Notes: generated by a model not told the origin, from the sequence alone. DNA of 64,000 bases from UBA6144 sp964399165 (GCA_964399165.1 CAYNPO010000004.1:62001-126000), one strand, 5' to 3'; shown: positions 1-8,834, counted from the first letter of the stretch. Made by a program: numbers and translations.

Positions 1-390
1 ATGGATCGGGCCGCAGGCCATCAGCTGGAAGACACCCTGAACTCCAGTTATGGGCCCTGGCGTGAGGCCATCGGCGCCATCTGCAAGGAAGAGCACATGC
101 ACCTTGCCCACGGGGACAAGACCGTGCGGGAGATGGCCTCCGACCCGGAAAAACGCGCCTTCCTGCAGGAGCGCCTCAACCTGTGGTGGCCCCGGGTGAT
201 GAACGTGTTCGGCAAATCCTCCGGCGCCAAGTCCGAGGAGACCTACATCAAGCTTGGCCTCAAAAAGCGCACCAACAACCAGGTGCGCGAGACTTTCGTG
301 AATGAGATCGCGGAGAAGTGCGCCGAGTGGGGCCTTAAAATGCCCGAGTACCGCGAAGCTGACCAGCCCACCGAATACAAGTACGCCTGA
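1..390 (+). CDS. PaaA-like phenylacetyl-CoA oxygenase subunit, 3' fragment
   Basis: The reading frame is open from the window edge, so this is the C-terminal part (129 codons visible) of a longer gene; the ATG at position 1 is probably internal. The fragment carries a CKEEHMH segment, an ExxH pair of the kind that binds iron in ferritin-like di-iron oxygenases, followed by a Trp-rich helix and a GLKKRTNNQVRETFV stretch typical of the C-terminus of the PaaA/PaaC family. That family is the oxygenase of the phenylacetyl-CoA ring epoxidase. The TGA stop overlaps the ATG of the next gene (TGATG), so the two are translationally coupled. The following dehydrogenase, thiolase and aldehyde dehydrogenase genes support aromatic-CoA degradation. 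Which subunit this is (PaaA rather than PaaC) is inferred from the tail only. Confidence 0.7.
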   Translation: MDRAAGHQLEDTLNSSYGPWREAIGAICKEEHMHLAHGDKTVREMASDPEKRAFLQERLNLWWPRVMNVFGKSSGAKSEETYIKLGLKKRTNNQVRETFVNEIAEKCAEWGLKMPEYREADQPTEYKYA

Positions 391-1253
391 TGGAGGTCCG
401 CTCCGTCGTGGTGGTGGGCGCCGGAACCATGGGTTCCGGGATCGCCCAGTACTTCGCCCAACGGATGTTGCCGGTGGAGTTATGCGACGCCAACCCAGAA
501 CAGTTGGCGCGCGCGCTCAAGTCCATCCACGCCTCCTGGGACAAGTTGGTCGAGAAGGAGAAGCTCAAGGCGTGCGACGTCTCCCAGATGAAAAGCCTGC
601 TCGAGACGAAACCCCTGGAAGCTTGTTCCAAGAGTGCCACCCTCGTCATTGAGGCCGTCATCGAGGATCTCGCGGTTAAAAAAGACCTCTTCGCGCGAAT
701 GGACCGGCATTTCTCGACGGAAACCATCCTCAGCTCCAACACTTCCAGTTTTCCCATCGCTACCATGGCGGAGGCCGTTTCGCCGGAACGCCGCCCACGC
801 TTCTTGGGGCTCCACTTCTTCAACCCCGCCACGCTCATGCTCCTGGTGGAAGTCATCATAGGCAAGGATACCGACAAGCAGATCGCCCAGGAACTCTACG
901 CCTGGTTCGCGGCCAACGGAAAAAAGCCCGCACTGTGCGCGGACTCCCCTGGTTTCATCGTGAACCGAGTGGCCCGCAACTTCTACGGGGAGGCCCTTCG
1001 GATCGTGGGTATCGACGACGAAGCCAAGATGAAAGAAGTGGACCGGCTCATACGCGAGGTGGGTGGTTTCAAGATGGGTCCTTTTGAACTCATGGACCTT
1101 ATCGGGATCGACGTGAATTACGCCGTCACCTGCTCGGTGTGGGAGGCCTACGGCAAGAATGCACGTTTTGCTCCCCACCCATTGCAGAAACAGATGGTGG
1201 ACGAAGGACGGTTGGGTAAGAAATCCGGGCGGGGGTACTACCGCCATGGCTGA
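390..1253 (+). CDS. paaH: 3-hydroxyacyl-CoA dehydrogenase, NAD-binding plus first C-terminal domain (PaaH N-half)
   Basis: 287 aa. The N-terminus has the Rossmann motif VVVGAGTMGSGIAQ; SSNTSS and the GLHFFNPATLMLLVE segment (catalytic His in HFFNP) mark the 3HCDH_N domain. DSPGFIVNRV starts the first 3HCDH C-terminal domain, which ends in KKSGRGYY as in 3-hydroxybutyryl-CoA dehydrogenases. The enzyme oxidises a 3-hydroxyacyl-CoA to 3-ketoacyl-CoA with NAD; beside the PaaA-like gene the substrate is probably 3-hydroxyadipyl-CoA. It begins inside the upstream stop codon and overlaps the next gene by 8 bp in another frame. Full-length PaaH proteins of about 475-500 aa also contain the domains that are encoded here by the following gene. 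Confidence 0.9.
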   Translation: MEVRSVVVVGAGTMGSGIAQYFAQRMLPVELCDANPEQLARALKSIHASWDKLVEKEKLKACDVSQMKSLLETKPLEACSKSATLVIEAVIEDLAVKKDLFARMDRHFSTETILSSNTSSFPIATMAEAVSPERRPRFLGLHFFNPATLMLLVEVIIGKDTDKQIAQELYAWFAANGKKPALCADSPGFIVNRVARNFYGEALRIVGIDDEAKMKEVDRLIREVGGFKMGPFELMDLIGIDVNYAVTCSVWEAYGKNARFAPHPLQKQMVDEGRLGKKSGRGYYRHG

Positions 1254-1758
1254 ACTCGTCGTCGATTTTTCCCATGGTAGCTTGGCCCAGAAACGCGCCT
1301 TCCTGGAGGCGAACGCCGACAAGGCCGTGGTCATGGACCTCTCATGCATCGATCCCAGCCAACTCTATTCGGAGTATGCGCAGCTTAAGGGTTCCTTCCC
1401 CGGGCAATTCGCCTTAGGAGGGAAAGTGGAACTTCACCTGCGGGAAGAAGTGCCGGGGGTGGAGAAGGCGCTGCGGGAGAAGGGCCTGACGCCCGTGAGG
1501 ACCGCCTCGGCAGGCCTGGGTTTCACCGTTCCGCGGATCCTGGCCATGGTGGTGAACGAGGCATTCTTCGCGCTTGAGGAAGGTATCGCCACCGCAGCCG
1601 ACATCGACACGGCCATGCGCTACGGGGTGAATTACCCAGGTGGGCCTTTCGGATGGGCCAAGGGCCGTGAAAGCATCTATGCCGAGTTGCTGGAGGCTTT
1701 GCTCGTGAAGTCTGGCGATGCCCGGTATTCAGCGGCGACCAGTCTCAGAAATGCCTGA
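1246..1758 (+). CDS. Stand-alone second half of PaaH-type dehydrogenase (reduced Rossmann domain plus 3HCDH C-domain)
   Basis: 170 aa from the ATG at 1246, which lies 8 bp inside the end of the previous gene; a G-rich stretch (GGGCGGGGG) precedes it as a possible ribosome site. Residues about 1-85 match the truncated Rossmann-like linker domain of two-domain PaaH proteins, and residues about 86-150 (GFTVPRILAMVVNEAFFAL, then YGVNYPGGPFGW) form a second 3HCDH C-terminal domain. There is no NAD-binding site, so the protein is probably a structural partner of the upstream dehydrogenase rather than an enzyme alone. It converges on the next gene with a 30-bp 3' overlap. A frameshift in an originally fused gene is the alternative explanation. 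Confidence 0.8.
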   Translation: MAELVVDFSHGSLAQKRAFLEANADKAVVMDLSCIDPSQLYSEYAQLKGSFPGQFALGGKVELHLREEVPGVEKALREKGLTPVRTASAGLGFTVPRILAMVVNEAFFALEEGIATAADIDTAMRYGVNYPGGPFGWAKGRESIYAELLEALLVKSGDARYSAATSLRNA

Positions 1759-2415
1759 GGCAAGAGCAGGCTTCTCCCCCACCACCAGCCGCTGCACGTG
1801 CCGGTCGAACTCGAAGTCGAACGTGAACGTGTGGGTGACGATGTTGGAGCCCTCGAGGTCAGCCGGGCGCAGGGCGGTGATCTCCCGGCGCACGAAATAA
1901 TCCCGGTGCTCGTTGAGCCATCGGCGAGAGACGCCGTACTGGGCATAGTTACCGATCATCGCCGCGGTCACGCTGATTCGGCCGTTGAAGGCGGTGGCGG
2001 TGTGGAAGCCGAACTGGGCGAACTCGGTGGCGGCGCGGACGTCCCCCGCCATGTAGATGAGCGTGCAGAAGCTGGCGCACCAGCTCCCGGAGCGGATGAC
2101 GGTGACCAGGGTGATCCCCGCCTCGCGGGTGATCCGCCGGATGCGCCGGGAGAAGTTCTCGATGGGATGACCGAGCCCGCCTCCGAAATTCAAATCCAGG
2201 ACCAGGACCTTCTTGGAGGCGTCAATCTGGCGCAGGACGGGGAGTGACTGGGTGTAGTCTGACGGACGCAGGAAGTTGCCCTCAAGGCGCAGGACCTGGT
2301 GCCCATCGTCCTCGTGAAGACCCAGTCGGAAATGGCCGCCATCGAGATAGGCCACTTGGGCCCGGGCGGTTAGGCTGGAGAGCAGGAGAGCGAAGAGGAT
2401 GAGGACATGCTTCAT
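1729..2415 (-). CDS. Secreted ClpP/crotonase-fold protein (COG3904-like)
   Basis: 228 aa with a clear signal peptide (hydrophobic residues 5-17, cleavage probably after ARA at 19). Residues about 68-80 (KKVLVLDLNFGGGLG) and 104-138 give the pattern of periplasmic ClpP-like proteins: SGSWCASFCTLIYMAG with the candidate nucleophile Ser115 between two cysteines, and FGFH with His138. Related proteins are predicted periplasmic serine peptidases or inactive homologues; no substrate is known. The cysteines around the candidate serine could form a disulphide. It is convergent with the PaaH C-half and overlaps it by 30 bp. Function is inferred from motifs only. Confidence 0.75.
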   Translation of the reverse strand: MKHVLILFALLLSSLTARAQVAYLDGGHFRLGLHEDDGHQVLRLEGNFLRPSDYTQSLPVLRQIDASKKVLVLDLNFGGGLGHPIENFSRRIRRITREAGITLVTVIRSGSWCASFCTLIYMAGDVRAATEFAQFGFHTATAFNGRISVTAAMIGNYAQYGVSRRWLNEHRDYFVRREITALRPADLEGSNIVTHTFTFDFEFDRHVQRLVVGEKPALASGISETGRR

Positions 2416-2479
2416 CTGTCCGGGGTATCAACCCTGCCAAGGCCCGCCAAGACGTTTGAAAAAATGATAGCCCTTACTT

Positions 2480-2818
2480 TTACTCACAGAGCAGGAGCGC
2501 CAGATCCCGCCCGTCCTGGGAGACGTAGGCGACGTCGCCGTCCAGCCCTACGTCATAGCCCTCTCCATAGGGGTTGAAGACTCCGGGGCACCGGAGCGAA
2601 CCTGGCCGGGGTCCCGCCGCGCACTCCCCCACCAGGTCGTGGGAGGGTTCGTCCACGTCGGGAGGCGTGGAGAGCACCACGCCTGTGACTCCGTGGGAAG
2701 TCACGAACACCGCCTGGAAATTGGTGTAGGGGGCCGAAGGATCAAGGCAGCGCAAGGGCGTGGCCGAGGCCGAGCCGCTCGCAGTGACCAAAAAGACCCA
2801 AGTCAACCAGCTCCTCAT
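2480..2818 (-). CDS. Small secreted protein of unknown function
   Basis: 112 aa with a signal peptide (hydrophobic to about residue 19, ending SASA). The mature part has four cysteines, the pattern of a disulphide-bonded periplasmic or secreted protein. I recognise no family. An AGGAAGAC ribosome site precedes the ATG. It lies 16 bp downstream of the large metallopeptidase gene on the same strand, so the two are probably co-transcribed; a role as partner or inhibitor of that peptidase is only a guess. Confidence 0.6.
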   Translation of the reverse strand: MRSWLTWVFLVTASGSASATPLRCLDPSAPYTNFQAVFVTSHGVTGVVLSTPPDVDEPSHDLVGECAAGPRPGSLRCPGVFNPYGEGYDVGLDGDVAYVSQDGRDLALLLCE

Positions 2819-2834
2819 GACTGTCTTCCTCGCC

Positions 2835-5087
2835 TCAAGGGCAGGTGGTCTGCCCCGGTTTGATCTTCAGGTAAAAGCGCTTTTTGGCCCGTGCCTTCTC
2901 CTCGCCCGCGTTGAAGACTTGCACGTAAGCGTAGTCCTTGCAGGAACCATCCTCCTGGTTGATGGCGTCGCACTCGGCGGTGGAGGCGTCCAAGGGGATG
3001 GATAGCACGTCGGCGGCGGAGGCGATGGTGTAGACATTGGGATTGTTCTCTTCCTGGGCCCACTTGATGGCGCCCTGGAGGGCGTGGGTCTTGAATTCCA
3101 CTTTCACCGTCACGGGGTATTCGAATGACATGGCGTCGCCGTCCTTGAGGGACAGGTTCAGGTCGTAGTGGACGCTGCCGTCGGGGTCGCAGGCGGCGAT
3201 GGGGTTCTCCCGGCTGCCCTCGTTCTCGCTGGTGAGTACGCGGTCGCCGACTTTGATCTCCATGTCGGCTGGTTTCTGGCTAGCGTCGAAGGAGAAGTTG
3301 CGGCCGGCGAGAGCGGCGCGGATCAAGTCGCCGTAGGCCTCGGGCAGTCGGACGGAGCTCCCGCGGCGGTCGGCTGCCAGCATGTGGTTAAACCAATCCT
3401 GGGCGGTGAGGCCCGGATGGTTGCGGGTGAGGCGCATGGCCTCAAGGGTGAGATCGGTCATGGCGACGAGTCCCCGGCGGCCGTCGCGGCCGATGGCCGC
3501 CTGGAGCATGTCGTTCATGGCACCGCCGTACGCTTCGCCGTCGTCATGCACTTCGTTGGTCAGGTTGAACCCCGTCTGGTTGATGATCCGGAACTTCTCT
3601 TTCCCGGGGAAGTCGGCGCCGTTGGTCTGGTGCTCCACCACCAGCATGGCGAGGAAGTCGGCCATTCCCTCGGAGAGGCCGCCGGTGTCCGCCAGGCGGA
3701 TGAAAGGGCCCATCACGCGGTCCATGATGCCGTGGCCGAGCTCGTGCCAGATGGTGGGATTGTCGCGGGCGTAGTTGGGCGCGCCCGGGCTGTAAGTGGT
3801 GAAGTTGATGGTGTTGTCGGTGTAGTAGGCGTTGTCGCGCATGCCAATGTCCGGATCGAACAGGAAGGCGTCGAAGGCCTTGGTGGAGAGCTCGGGGTCA
3901 GTGAGCCCCATCTCGTTGAGCGCCTCCATGAAAGTTGTTACGGAGTAGTAGACCTGGACTTCGTCCACGCCGCTCTTGATGTATTCGGCGGCGTTGTGGT
4001 CAGCCAGGCGCACGGGTACCCGGGACAGCAGGTCTTCGGCGGAAGCCAGAGGCTTGCCGGCCAGGCCATGGGAAGGCACGAGCTTCCAGCCGAGGGGGGT
4101 GGGTTGCCACACGCCCAGGTACGAGGCAGAGGGGGCCCAGGCAATCGTGTCAGGGAACGCTTCCGCGGCGGCGGGGTGGATGTTCACGTTAGCGAACTTC
4201 CCGCGCAGCTGCAGACCGCTGGAGAAATCGTTGGGGGCGGTGGGCAGGGTACCGACCAGACTGTCGGCTCCAGCGCGCAGGCTTTCCATGGACCAGTAGC
4301 CGCGGGCCCGGCCCGCTTCGGTGTTGGCGAGGATGGGGTCGTAGGAAATTTCCAGCCAGGTGCGGGTGCGCAGGGGTGCGAAGGGATCGGTCCCGGCCAC
4401 GGGCACGACGGATGAGAGGTGCTTGAGTTCGGCCTGGGTGTGGGGAAGGCGCTCTCCGCTGCCTTCCACTTCCTCGTACATGGCGAAGACGTTGGCGATG
4501 ACGGCGTCGGCGGGGCTGAAAGCCTCGTAAGAATGGGCCGTCACCTCACCACGGAGGAGCGAGAACTCCACGGTATGCTTGCCCCGGCGGGAGCGCACTT
4601 CCACCACACGGACCAAATCATTGCCGTGCCACTCATCGCGTGCCTTGAGTCCCAGGATGCGGGCGTCCGAGGTGCCAGAGATCTCTTCCTGGACTTTGTC
4701 GGTCACGAAGTTTTGCAGCCTGCGGGAACCCAGGGCAGATTTGGTGAAGCGAGCGCGGTCGAACCGGCGGCTGAGGGTTTGCTTATTGGTGACAGCCTCA
4801 GGCTTCAGGTGAGTCTCCAGTTGAACCAAGTTACCGCTGGCCTTGTCCGTCCACAGGCGGATGGCACTGCCACGCACGGGTACGCCGCGCACGGCCTGCA
4901 CCCACATGGTGAATTGGGAAGTTGCCAGCTCCCGCGACTCGGCCAGGATGAAGTCTGATGCCATGAAGACGGTGCCCAATTCCCGCGAAGCCTGTTCCAG
5001 GATGGTCTCTAAGCGAGGCGCGCCGGGCTTGGCGGCGACTTGAAAGGAGAGCAGCATGGCGGGAATGATCAGCAGAGAGCGTTTCAT
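2835..5087 (-). CDS. Secreted zinc metallopeptidase, M36/M4-like (HELGH)
   Basis: 750 aa. A signal peptide (about residues 1-19, ending VAA) is followed by a long N-terminal propeptide-like region to about residue 230, as in fungalysin/thermolysin relatives. The catalytic motif WHELGHGIMD places zinc ligands His448 and His452 and the base Glu449; GGLSEGMADF supplies the downstream Glu at about residue 473, spaced as in the gluzincin M4/M36 families. The C-terminal 150 residues contain several Cys and look like an accessory beta domain. GGAGGA lies just upstream of the ATG. The protein should be exported and degrade proteins outside the cytoplasm. A small secreted protein gene follows 16 bp downstream. 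Confidence 0.85.
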   Translation of the reverse strand: MKRSLLIIPAMLLSFQVAAKPGAPRLETILEQASRELGTVFMASDFILAESRELATSQFTMWVQAVRGVPVRGSAIRLWTDKASGNLVQLETHLKPEAVTNKQTLSRRFDRARFTKSALGSRRLQNFVTDKVQEEISGTSDARILGLKARDEWHGNDLVRVVEVRSRRGKHTVEFSLLRGEVTAHSYEAFSPADAVIANVFAMYEEVEGSGERLPHTQAELKHLSSVVPVAGTDPFAPLRTRTWLEISYDPILANTEAGRARGYWSMESLRAGADSLVGTLPTAPNDFSSGLQLRGKFANVNIHPAAAEAFPDTIAWAPSASYLGVWQPTPLGWKLVPSHGLAGKPLASAEDLLSRVPVRLADHNAAEYIKSGVDEVQVYYSVTTFMEALNEMGLTDPELSTKAFDAFLFDPDIGMRDNAYYTDNTINFTTYSPGAPNYARDNPTIWHELGHGIMDRVMGPFIRLADTGGLSEGMADFLAMLVVEHQTNGADFPGKEKFRIINQTGFNLTNEVHDDGEAYGGAMNDMLQAAIGRDGRRGLVAMTDLTLEAMRLTRNHPGLTAQDWFNHMLAADRRGSSVRLPEAYGDLIRAALAGRNFSFDASQKPADMEIKVGDRVLTSENEGSRENPIAACDPDGSVHYDLNLSLKDGDAMSFEYPVTVKVEFKTHALQGAIKWAQEENNPNVYTIASAADVLSIPLDASTAECDAINQEDGSCKDYAYVQVFNAGEEKARAKKRFYLKIKPGQTTCP

Positions 5088-5239
5088 CAGGTGGTCCTCC
5101 GAGGTAGGGGGCGCATCCTATGCCGAGATGCCGGAAACCACTAGGACCCAACTATTAATTACCCGTCACCCCGCGTCGGCTAAGGGCTTGAAAGAACGGG
5201 GCCATGGTGGGAGGATGGCCGTACTTTTTCGGAGGCTTC

Positions 5240-6439
5240 ATGACCACTACCTACTTGGTGCAGGCCCTGCGCACCCCCATCGGAAGTTTCGGAGGGGTCC
5301 TCTCTGGCCTGCGCGTGGACGACATGCTGGCGCAACTTCTGCGCGAAGCCGGCGCTCGTGCGGGGTTTCCCGTGGCCGAAGTCGACGACGTCGTCATCGG
5401 CTGCGCCAACCAGGCGGGCGAGGACAACCGCAACCTGGGCCGCATGGCAGTGTTGCTCGCGGGCTGGCCCGAAAGCGTGCCCGCCACCACCATCAACCGC
5501 CTGTGCGGCTCATCCCTGGACGCCGTGCTGGACGCCCATGGGCGCATCCAGGCAGGCCTCGCGGAGTGCGTGGTGGCCGGCGGTGCCGAATCCATGAGCC
5601 GTGCCCCCTACGTGATGAGCAAGGCTGCCTCCCCTTTTGACCGTGGCCAAAAGATGTGGGACACGGCCTTGGGCTGGCGCTTCCCCAACCCCAAGATGGA
5701 GGCCATGTTCCCGTTGCTAGGCATGGGTGAGACCGCCGAGGAGGTCCAGAAACTCACCGGCATCACCCGTGAGGCCCAGGACCAGTGGGCCTTCGACTCC
5801 CACCGCAAAGCCGTGGCGGCTTGGGACAAGGGCCTCTTCGCTGACGAGGTGGTGGCGCTCGCCGTGGACGGCAAGAAGGAAACCGTCACCGTGGCCCGGG
5901 ACGAGGGCCCCCGCACCGACTCCACACTGGAAAAACTCGCCAAACTCAAACCCGCCTTCCGCAAGGATGGCTCCGTCACTGCCGGCAACAGCTCCAGCCT
6001 CAATGACGGCGCGTCCGCGGTCGTCTTGTGCTCCGAGGGCTTTCTCCAGCGCCACAAGCTCAGGCCCCTGGCACGCATCAGCGGCGGGGCCACCGCCGGC
6101 AGGCACCCCAACACCATGGGTCTGGGACCGGTGGACGCGGTCAAAAAGCTTTGCGCCAGGAACGGGATCAAACCCGGCTCCTTTGACCTGGTGGAGCTCA
6201 ACGAGGCCTTCGCGGTCCAGGTGCTGGGTTCGATCCAGGGGCTCGAGCTCGATCCGTCGCGGGTAAACCGCCAAGGGGGCGCCATCGCCTTGGGCCATCC
6301 CCTGGGCTGCTCCGGGACCCGCATCCTCACCACCCTCGTCCACCAAATGAAACGCGACCCCTCCCTCAAGACGGGCCTGGCCAGCATGTGCATCGGCGTG
6401 GGCCAGGGCATCGCCGTCAGCGTCGAAAACTGCCACTAA
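5240..6439 (+). CDS. Acetyl-CoA acyltransferase (thiolase; beta-ketoadipyl-CoA type by context)
   Basis: 399 aa from the ATG at 5240, preceded by GGAGG; an upstream in-frame ATG at 5204 would add residues unlike the family. Catalytic residues are all present: Cys89 in NRLCGSS, NEAFAVQ, His353 in GHPLGCSGTR and Cys384 in CIGVGQG. Thiolases cleave 3-ketoacyl-CoA with CoA. With the PaaA/PaaH-like genes nearby, beta-ketoadipyl-CoA (PaaJ/PcaF) is the likely substrate, but fatty-acid or acetoacetyl-CoA thiolase cannot be excluded from sequence alone. The aldehyde dehydrogenase gene starts 10 bp after the stop. Confidence 0.9.
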   Translation: MTTTYLVQALRTPIGSFGGVLSGLRVDDMLAQLLREAGARAGFPVAEVDDVVIGCANQAGEDNRNLGRMAVLLAGWPESVPATTINRLCGSSLDAVLDAHGRIQAGLAECVVAGGAESMSRAPYVMSKAASPFDRGQKMWDTALGWRFPNPKMEAMFPLLGMGETAEEVQKLTGITREAQDQWAFDSHRKAVAAWDKGLFADEVVALAVDGKKETVTVARDEGPRTDSTLEKLAKLKPAFRKDGSVTAGNSSSLNDGASAVVLCSEGFLQRHKLRPLARISGGATAGRHPNTMGLGPVDAVKKLCARNGIKPGSFDLVELNEAFAVQVLGSIQGLELDPSRVNRQGGAIALGHPLGCSGTRILTTLVHQMKRDPSLKTGLASMCIGVGQGIAVSVENCH

Positions 6440-6448
6440 GGAGAAGCC

Positions 6449-7939
6449 ATGCGCGAGATCAAGCTCTTCATCAACAACGAGTCCGTCCCCTCCTCCTCCG
6501 GCAAGACCGAGGCCTCCACCAACCCCGCCAATGGCGAGCAAGTGGCCATCGCCCACATTCCCACGGAGAAGGACCTGGACCGTGCGGTGGAGGCGGCGGA
6601 GGCCGCGTTCTACGGCGCCGCCTGGCGCGCCTGTGGTCCCGAGCAGCGGGCGGCGTTCCTGGAGAAAATCGCCGAGAAGCTGAAAGAGCGGCGCGATGAG
6701 CTCGTCGCCCTCGAGATCGCCGACTCGGGCTCGACCGTGCGCAAGGCCAAGGCCGATGTGGCCAACGCCTCTTCCTACTTCAAAGTCCTTGCGGGGCAGC
6801 TGCGCAAGTTCGCCTTCGAGGTGAAGGACGAGGCCGCCTCACGCCCTGGCTTTTCCCAGAACTGGAAGGTTTACGAGCCGGTGGGCGTGTGCGCCCAGGT
6901 GATTCCCTGGAACTTCCCGCTGGTGATGGCCGCCTGGAAAATCGGCCCGGTCATCGCCTCCGGCTGCACGACGGTGCTCAAGAGCGCGCTGGACACTCCC
7001 GTGACCGCCTCGGTGTTGGCCGAAATCATCCGCGACGTGGGCGTTCCCGCGGGCGTGGTGAACGTGGTCACCGGCGGGGCCGCCGAGGGCGCCTACCTCA
7101 TGAAGCACCCTAAGGTACGCAAGATCGCCTTCACCGGTTCCACCGAGGTGGGCCGCCAGATCATGCAGAACGCGGGCAAGGACCTCAAGCGCCTCTCCCT
7201 CGAGCTGGGGGGTAAGAGCGCCAACATCGTGCTGGACGACGCCGACCTGGCGATCGCCGTGGACGGGGCCCTCTACGCCTTCCTCTACCACTCCGGCCAG
7301 GCCTGCGACTCAGGCACCCGCCTGTTCGTGCAGGAGAAGATCTGGCCCGCCTTCAAGGAGGCCTTCTTTAAGCGTGCAGCCGAGGTGAAGGTGGGCGTGC
7401 CCACGGACCCCGCCTCGGGCCTTGGCCCGGTGGTGAGCCGCAAGCAGGGCGAGCGCATCATGGGTTACATCGAGGGTGCCAAGAAAGAGGGAGCCAAGGT
7501 CCTCATTGGCGGCGAGCGCCTGAAAGGCGGCGATTTCGACAAGGGCTGGTACATCCCTCCCACGGTCTTCGAGGCGGGGCCTGACCACACGGTATGGCGC
7601 GAGGAAGTTTTCGGCCCCGTGGGCGTGGTGCAGGTGGTGAAGGACGAGGCCGAGGCCATCCAACTGGCCAACCGGTCCATTTACGGCCTGGCGGCGGCGG
7701 TCTGGTCCAAGGACGCAGGCCGCGCCCGCAAGGTGGCCGGGCAGCTCGAGGCCGGTACCGTGTGGATCAACGAATACCACCTGCTCAACCCTGGGATGCC
7801 CTTCGGGGGTTACAAGCAGTCTGGTGTGGGACGTGAGATGGGCGAGGAAGGCCTCAAGGCCTACCTCGAGGTCAAGCACCTGTGGATTTCCGATTGCGAC
7901 GAGCGGGCCAAAAAGCCCTGGTTCGACGCCATCTTCTGA
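6449..7939 (+). CDS. NAD(P)-dependent aldehyde dehydrogenase
   Basis: 496 aa, a normal length for the ALDH superfamily. Seen: IPWNFP (Asn154), FTGSTEVGR (NAD binding), LELGGKSANIVL with general base Glu252, and GQACDSGTR with nucleophile Cys286. It oxidises an aldehyde to the acid; phenylacetaldehyde or another aromatic or aliphatic aldehyde feeding the neighbouring CoA pathway is plausible but inferred. It follows the thiolase by 10 bp with an AAGGAG ribosome site and is last in the cluster, just before a hairpin. Confidence 0.9.
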   Translation: MREIKLFINNESVPSSSGKTEASTNPANGEQVAIAHIPTEKDLDRAVEAAEAAFYGAAWRACGPEQRAAFLEKIAEKLKERRDELVALEIADSGSTVRKAKADVANASSYFKVLAGQLRKFAFEVKDEAASRPGFSQNWKVYEPVGVCAQVIPWNFPLVMAAWKIGPVIASGCTTVLKSALDTPVTASVLAEIIRDVGVPAGVVNVVTGGAAEGAYLMKHPKVRKIAFTGSTEVGRQIMQNAGKDLKRLSLELGGKSANIVLDDADLAIAVDGALYAFLYHSGQACDSGTRLFVQEKIWPAFKEAFFKRAAEVKVGVPTDPASGLGPVVSRKQGERIMGYIEGAKKEGAKVLIGGERLKGGDFDKGWYIPPTVFEAGPDHTVWREEVFGPVGVVQVVKDEAEAIQLANRSIYGLAAAVWSKDAGRARKVAGQLEAGTVWINEYHLLNPGMPFGGYKQSGVGREMGEEGLKAYLEVKHLWISDCDERAKKPWFDAIF

Positions 7940-7949
7940 GCGGAGAACG

Positions 7950-7976
7950 AAAAAGGCCCGGCATTCGCCGGGCCCT
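7950..7976 (-). terminator. Rho-independent terminator of the flagellin gene, probably bidirectional
   Basis: A perfect 8-bp stem (ggcccggc at 7955-7962, gccgggcc at 7967-7974) with a 4-nt loop. On the minus strand it is followed by a run of five T, so it fits best as the flagellin terminator, 26 bp past that stop. In the plus direction the tail is CTCTTC, weaker, but it also lies just after the aldehyde dehydrogenase. Confidence 0.85.
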
Positions 7977-8000
7977 CTTCGCAGGATCTTACTCTCCCAA

Positions 8001-8834
8001 TTAGCCGATCAGCTTCAGGGCGTTCTGGCTGCTCATGTTGGCCTGGGCCAGCACTGAGGTACCAGCGGACTGCAGGATGCCGTTCTTCGCCTGTTGGGCG
8101 GTGGCGTCGGCGTAGTCCACGTCGCGGATGCGGCTGTTGGCCTGGCTCAAGTTCTCCACGTTCACTTGCAAGTTGTTGCTGGTGGAGATCAAGCGGTTCT
8201 GGATGGCGCCCAGGAAGGCGCGGTGGCCAGAAACGCGCTCGATGGCCTGGTCAAGGGCGCCCAGCGAGTCCTGTGAGCCTTCTTTGGTGCTCACATCCAG
8301 TTCCGTCACGCCCAGGGACTCGAGGCGGCTGTTCACGACGCCGGAGTCGTAGGAGATGCGGTCCTGGAACTTGTCGGCGTTGGCGCCAATTTGGAACTCG
8401 TACTGCTTGCCGTTGCCGTCCAACAGCTTTTGGCCGTTGAACTCGGTGACCTGGGAAATCCGGTCCAGTTCCTGCTTGAGGTTCTGGTACTCCATGTTGG
8501 TCATGTTGCGCTCGACGTCGCCGACGGTGTCGGAAGCGGTCTGGACCGCCAGTTCGCGCATGCGGGTCAGGATGGAGGAGACTTCGTTCAGGCCGCCCTC
8601 GGCGGTCTGGATCATGGAGATACCGTCGTTGGCGTTGCGGTCCGCTTGTTTCAAGGAGCGGATGTTGGCCTTCATCTTCTCGGAGATGGCCAAGCCGGCG
8701 GCATCGTCAGCTGCCTTGGTGATCCGCGTGCCGGAAGACAACTTGGACAAGTTGCTCTCGGTCTCGCGGGTGTTGACTCCCAGTGACCGCTGGGCGGCAA
8801 TGGAAGCAACGTTCGTGTTAATACGGAAACCCAT
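8001..8834 (-). CDS. fliC: Flagellin
   Basis: 277 aa from the ATG at 8834, which has AAGGAGG six bases upstream; the frame extends further 5' but that part is not flagellin-like. The N-terminal D0/D1 domain (MGFRINTNVASIAAQRSL; LSSGTRITKAADDAAGLA) and C-terminal D1/D0 domain (NLSQANSRIRDVDYADAT, then QANMSSQNALKLIG) are complete, with only a short central region, so this is a small flagellin lacking large D2/D3 domains. It polymerises into the flagellar filament. It stands alone, transcribed away from the receiver-domain gene. I could not find a convincing sigma-28 or sigma-54 promoter upstream; an inverted repeat is present there. Confidence 0.95.
   Translation of the reverse strand: MGFRINTNVASIAAQRSLGVNTRETESNLSKLSSGTRITKAADDAAGLAISEKMKANIRSLKQADRNANDGISMIQTAEGGLNEVSSILTRMRELAVQTASDTVGDVERNMTNMEYQNLKQELDRISQVTEFNGQKLLDGNGKQYEFQIGANADKFQDRISYDSGVVNSRLESLGVTELDVSTKEGSQDSLGALDQAIERVSGHRAFLGAIQNRLISTSNNLQVNVENLSQANSRIRDVDYADATAQQAKNGILQSAGTSVLAQANMSSQNALKLIG

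Noticed and set aside
3168..4415. Long plus-strand ORF opposite the M36-like peptidase
   Set aside because: It is the antisense shadow of a GC-rich gene with full catalytic motifs; its product is low-complexity Gly/Val/Ala/Arg with no domain.
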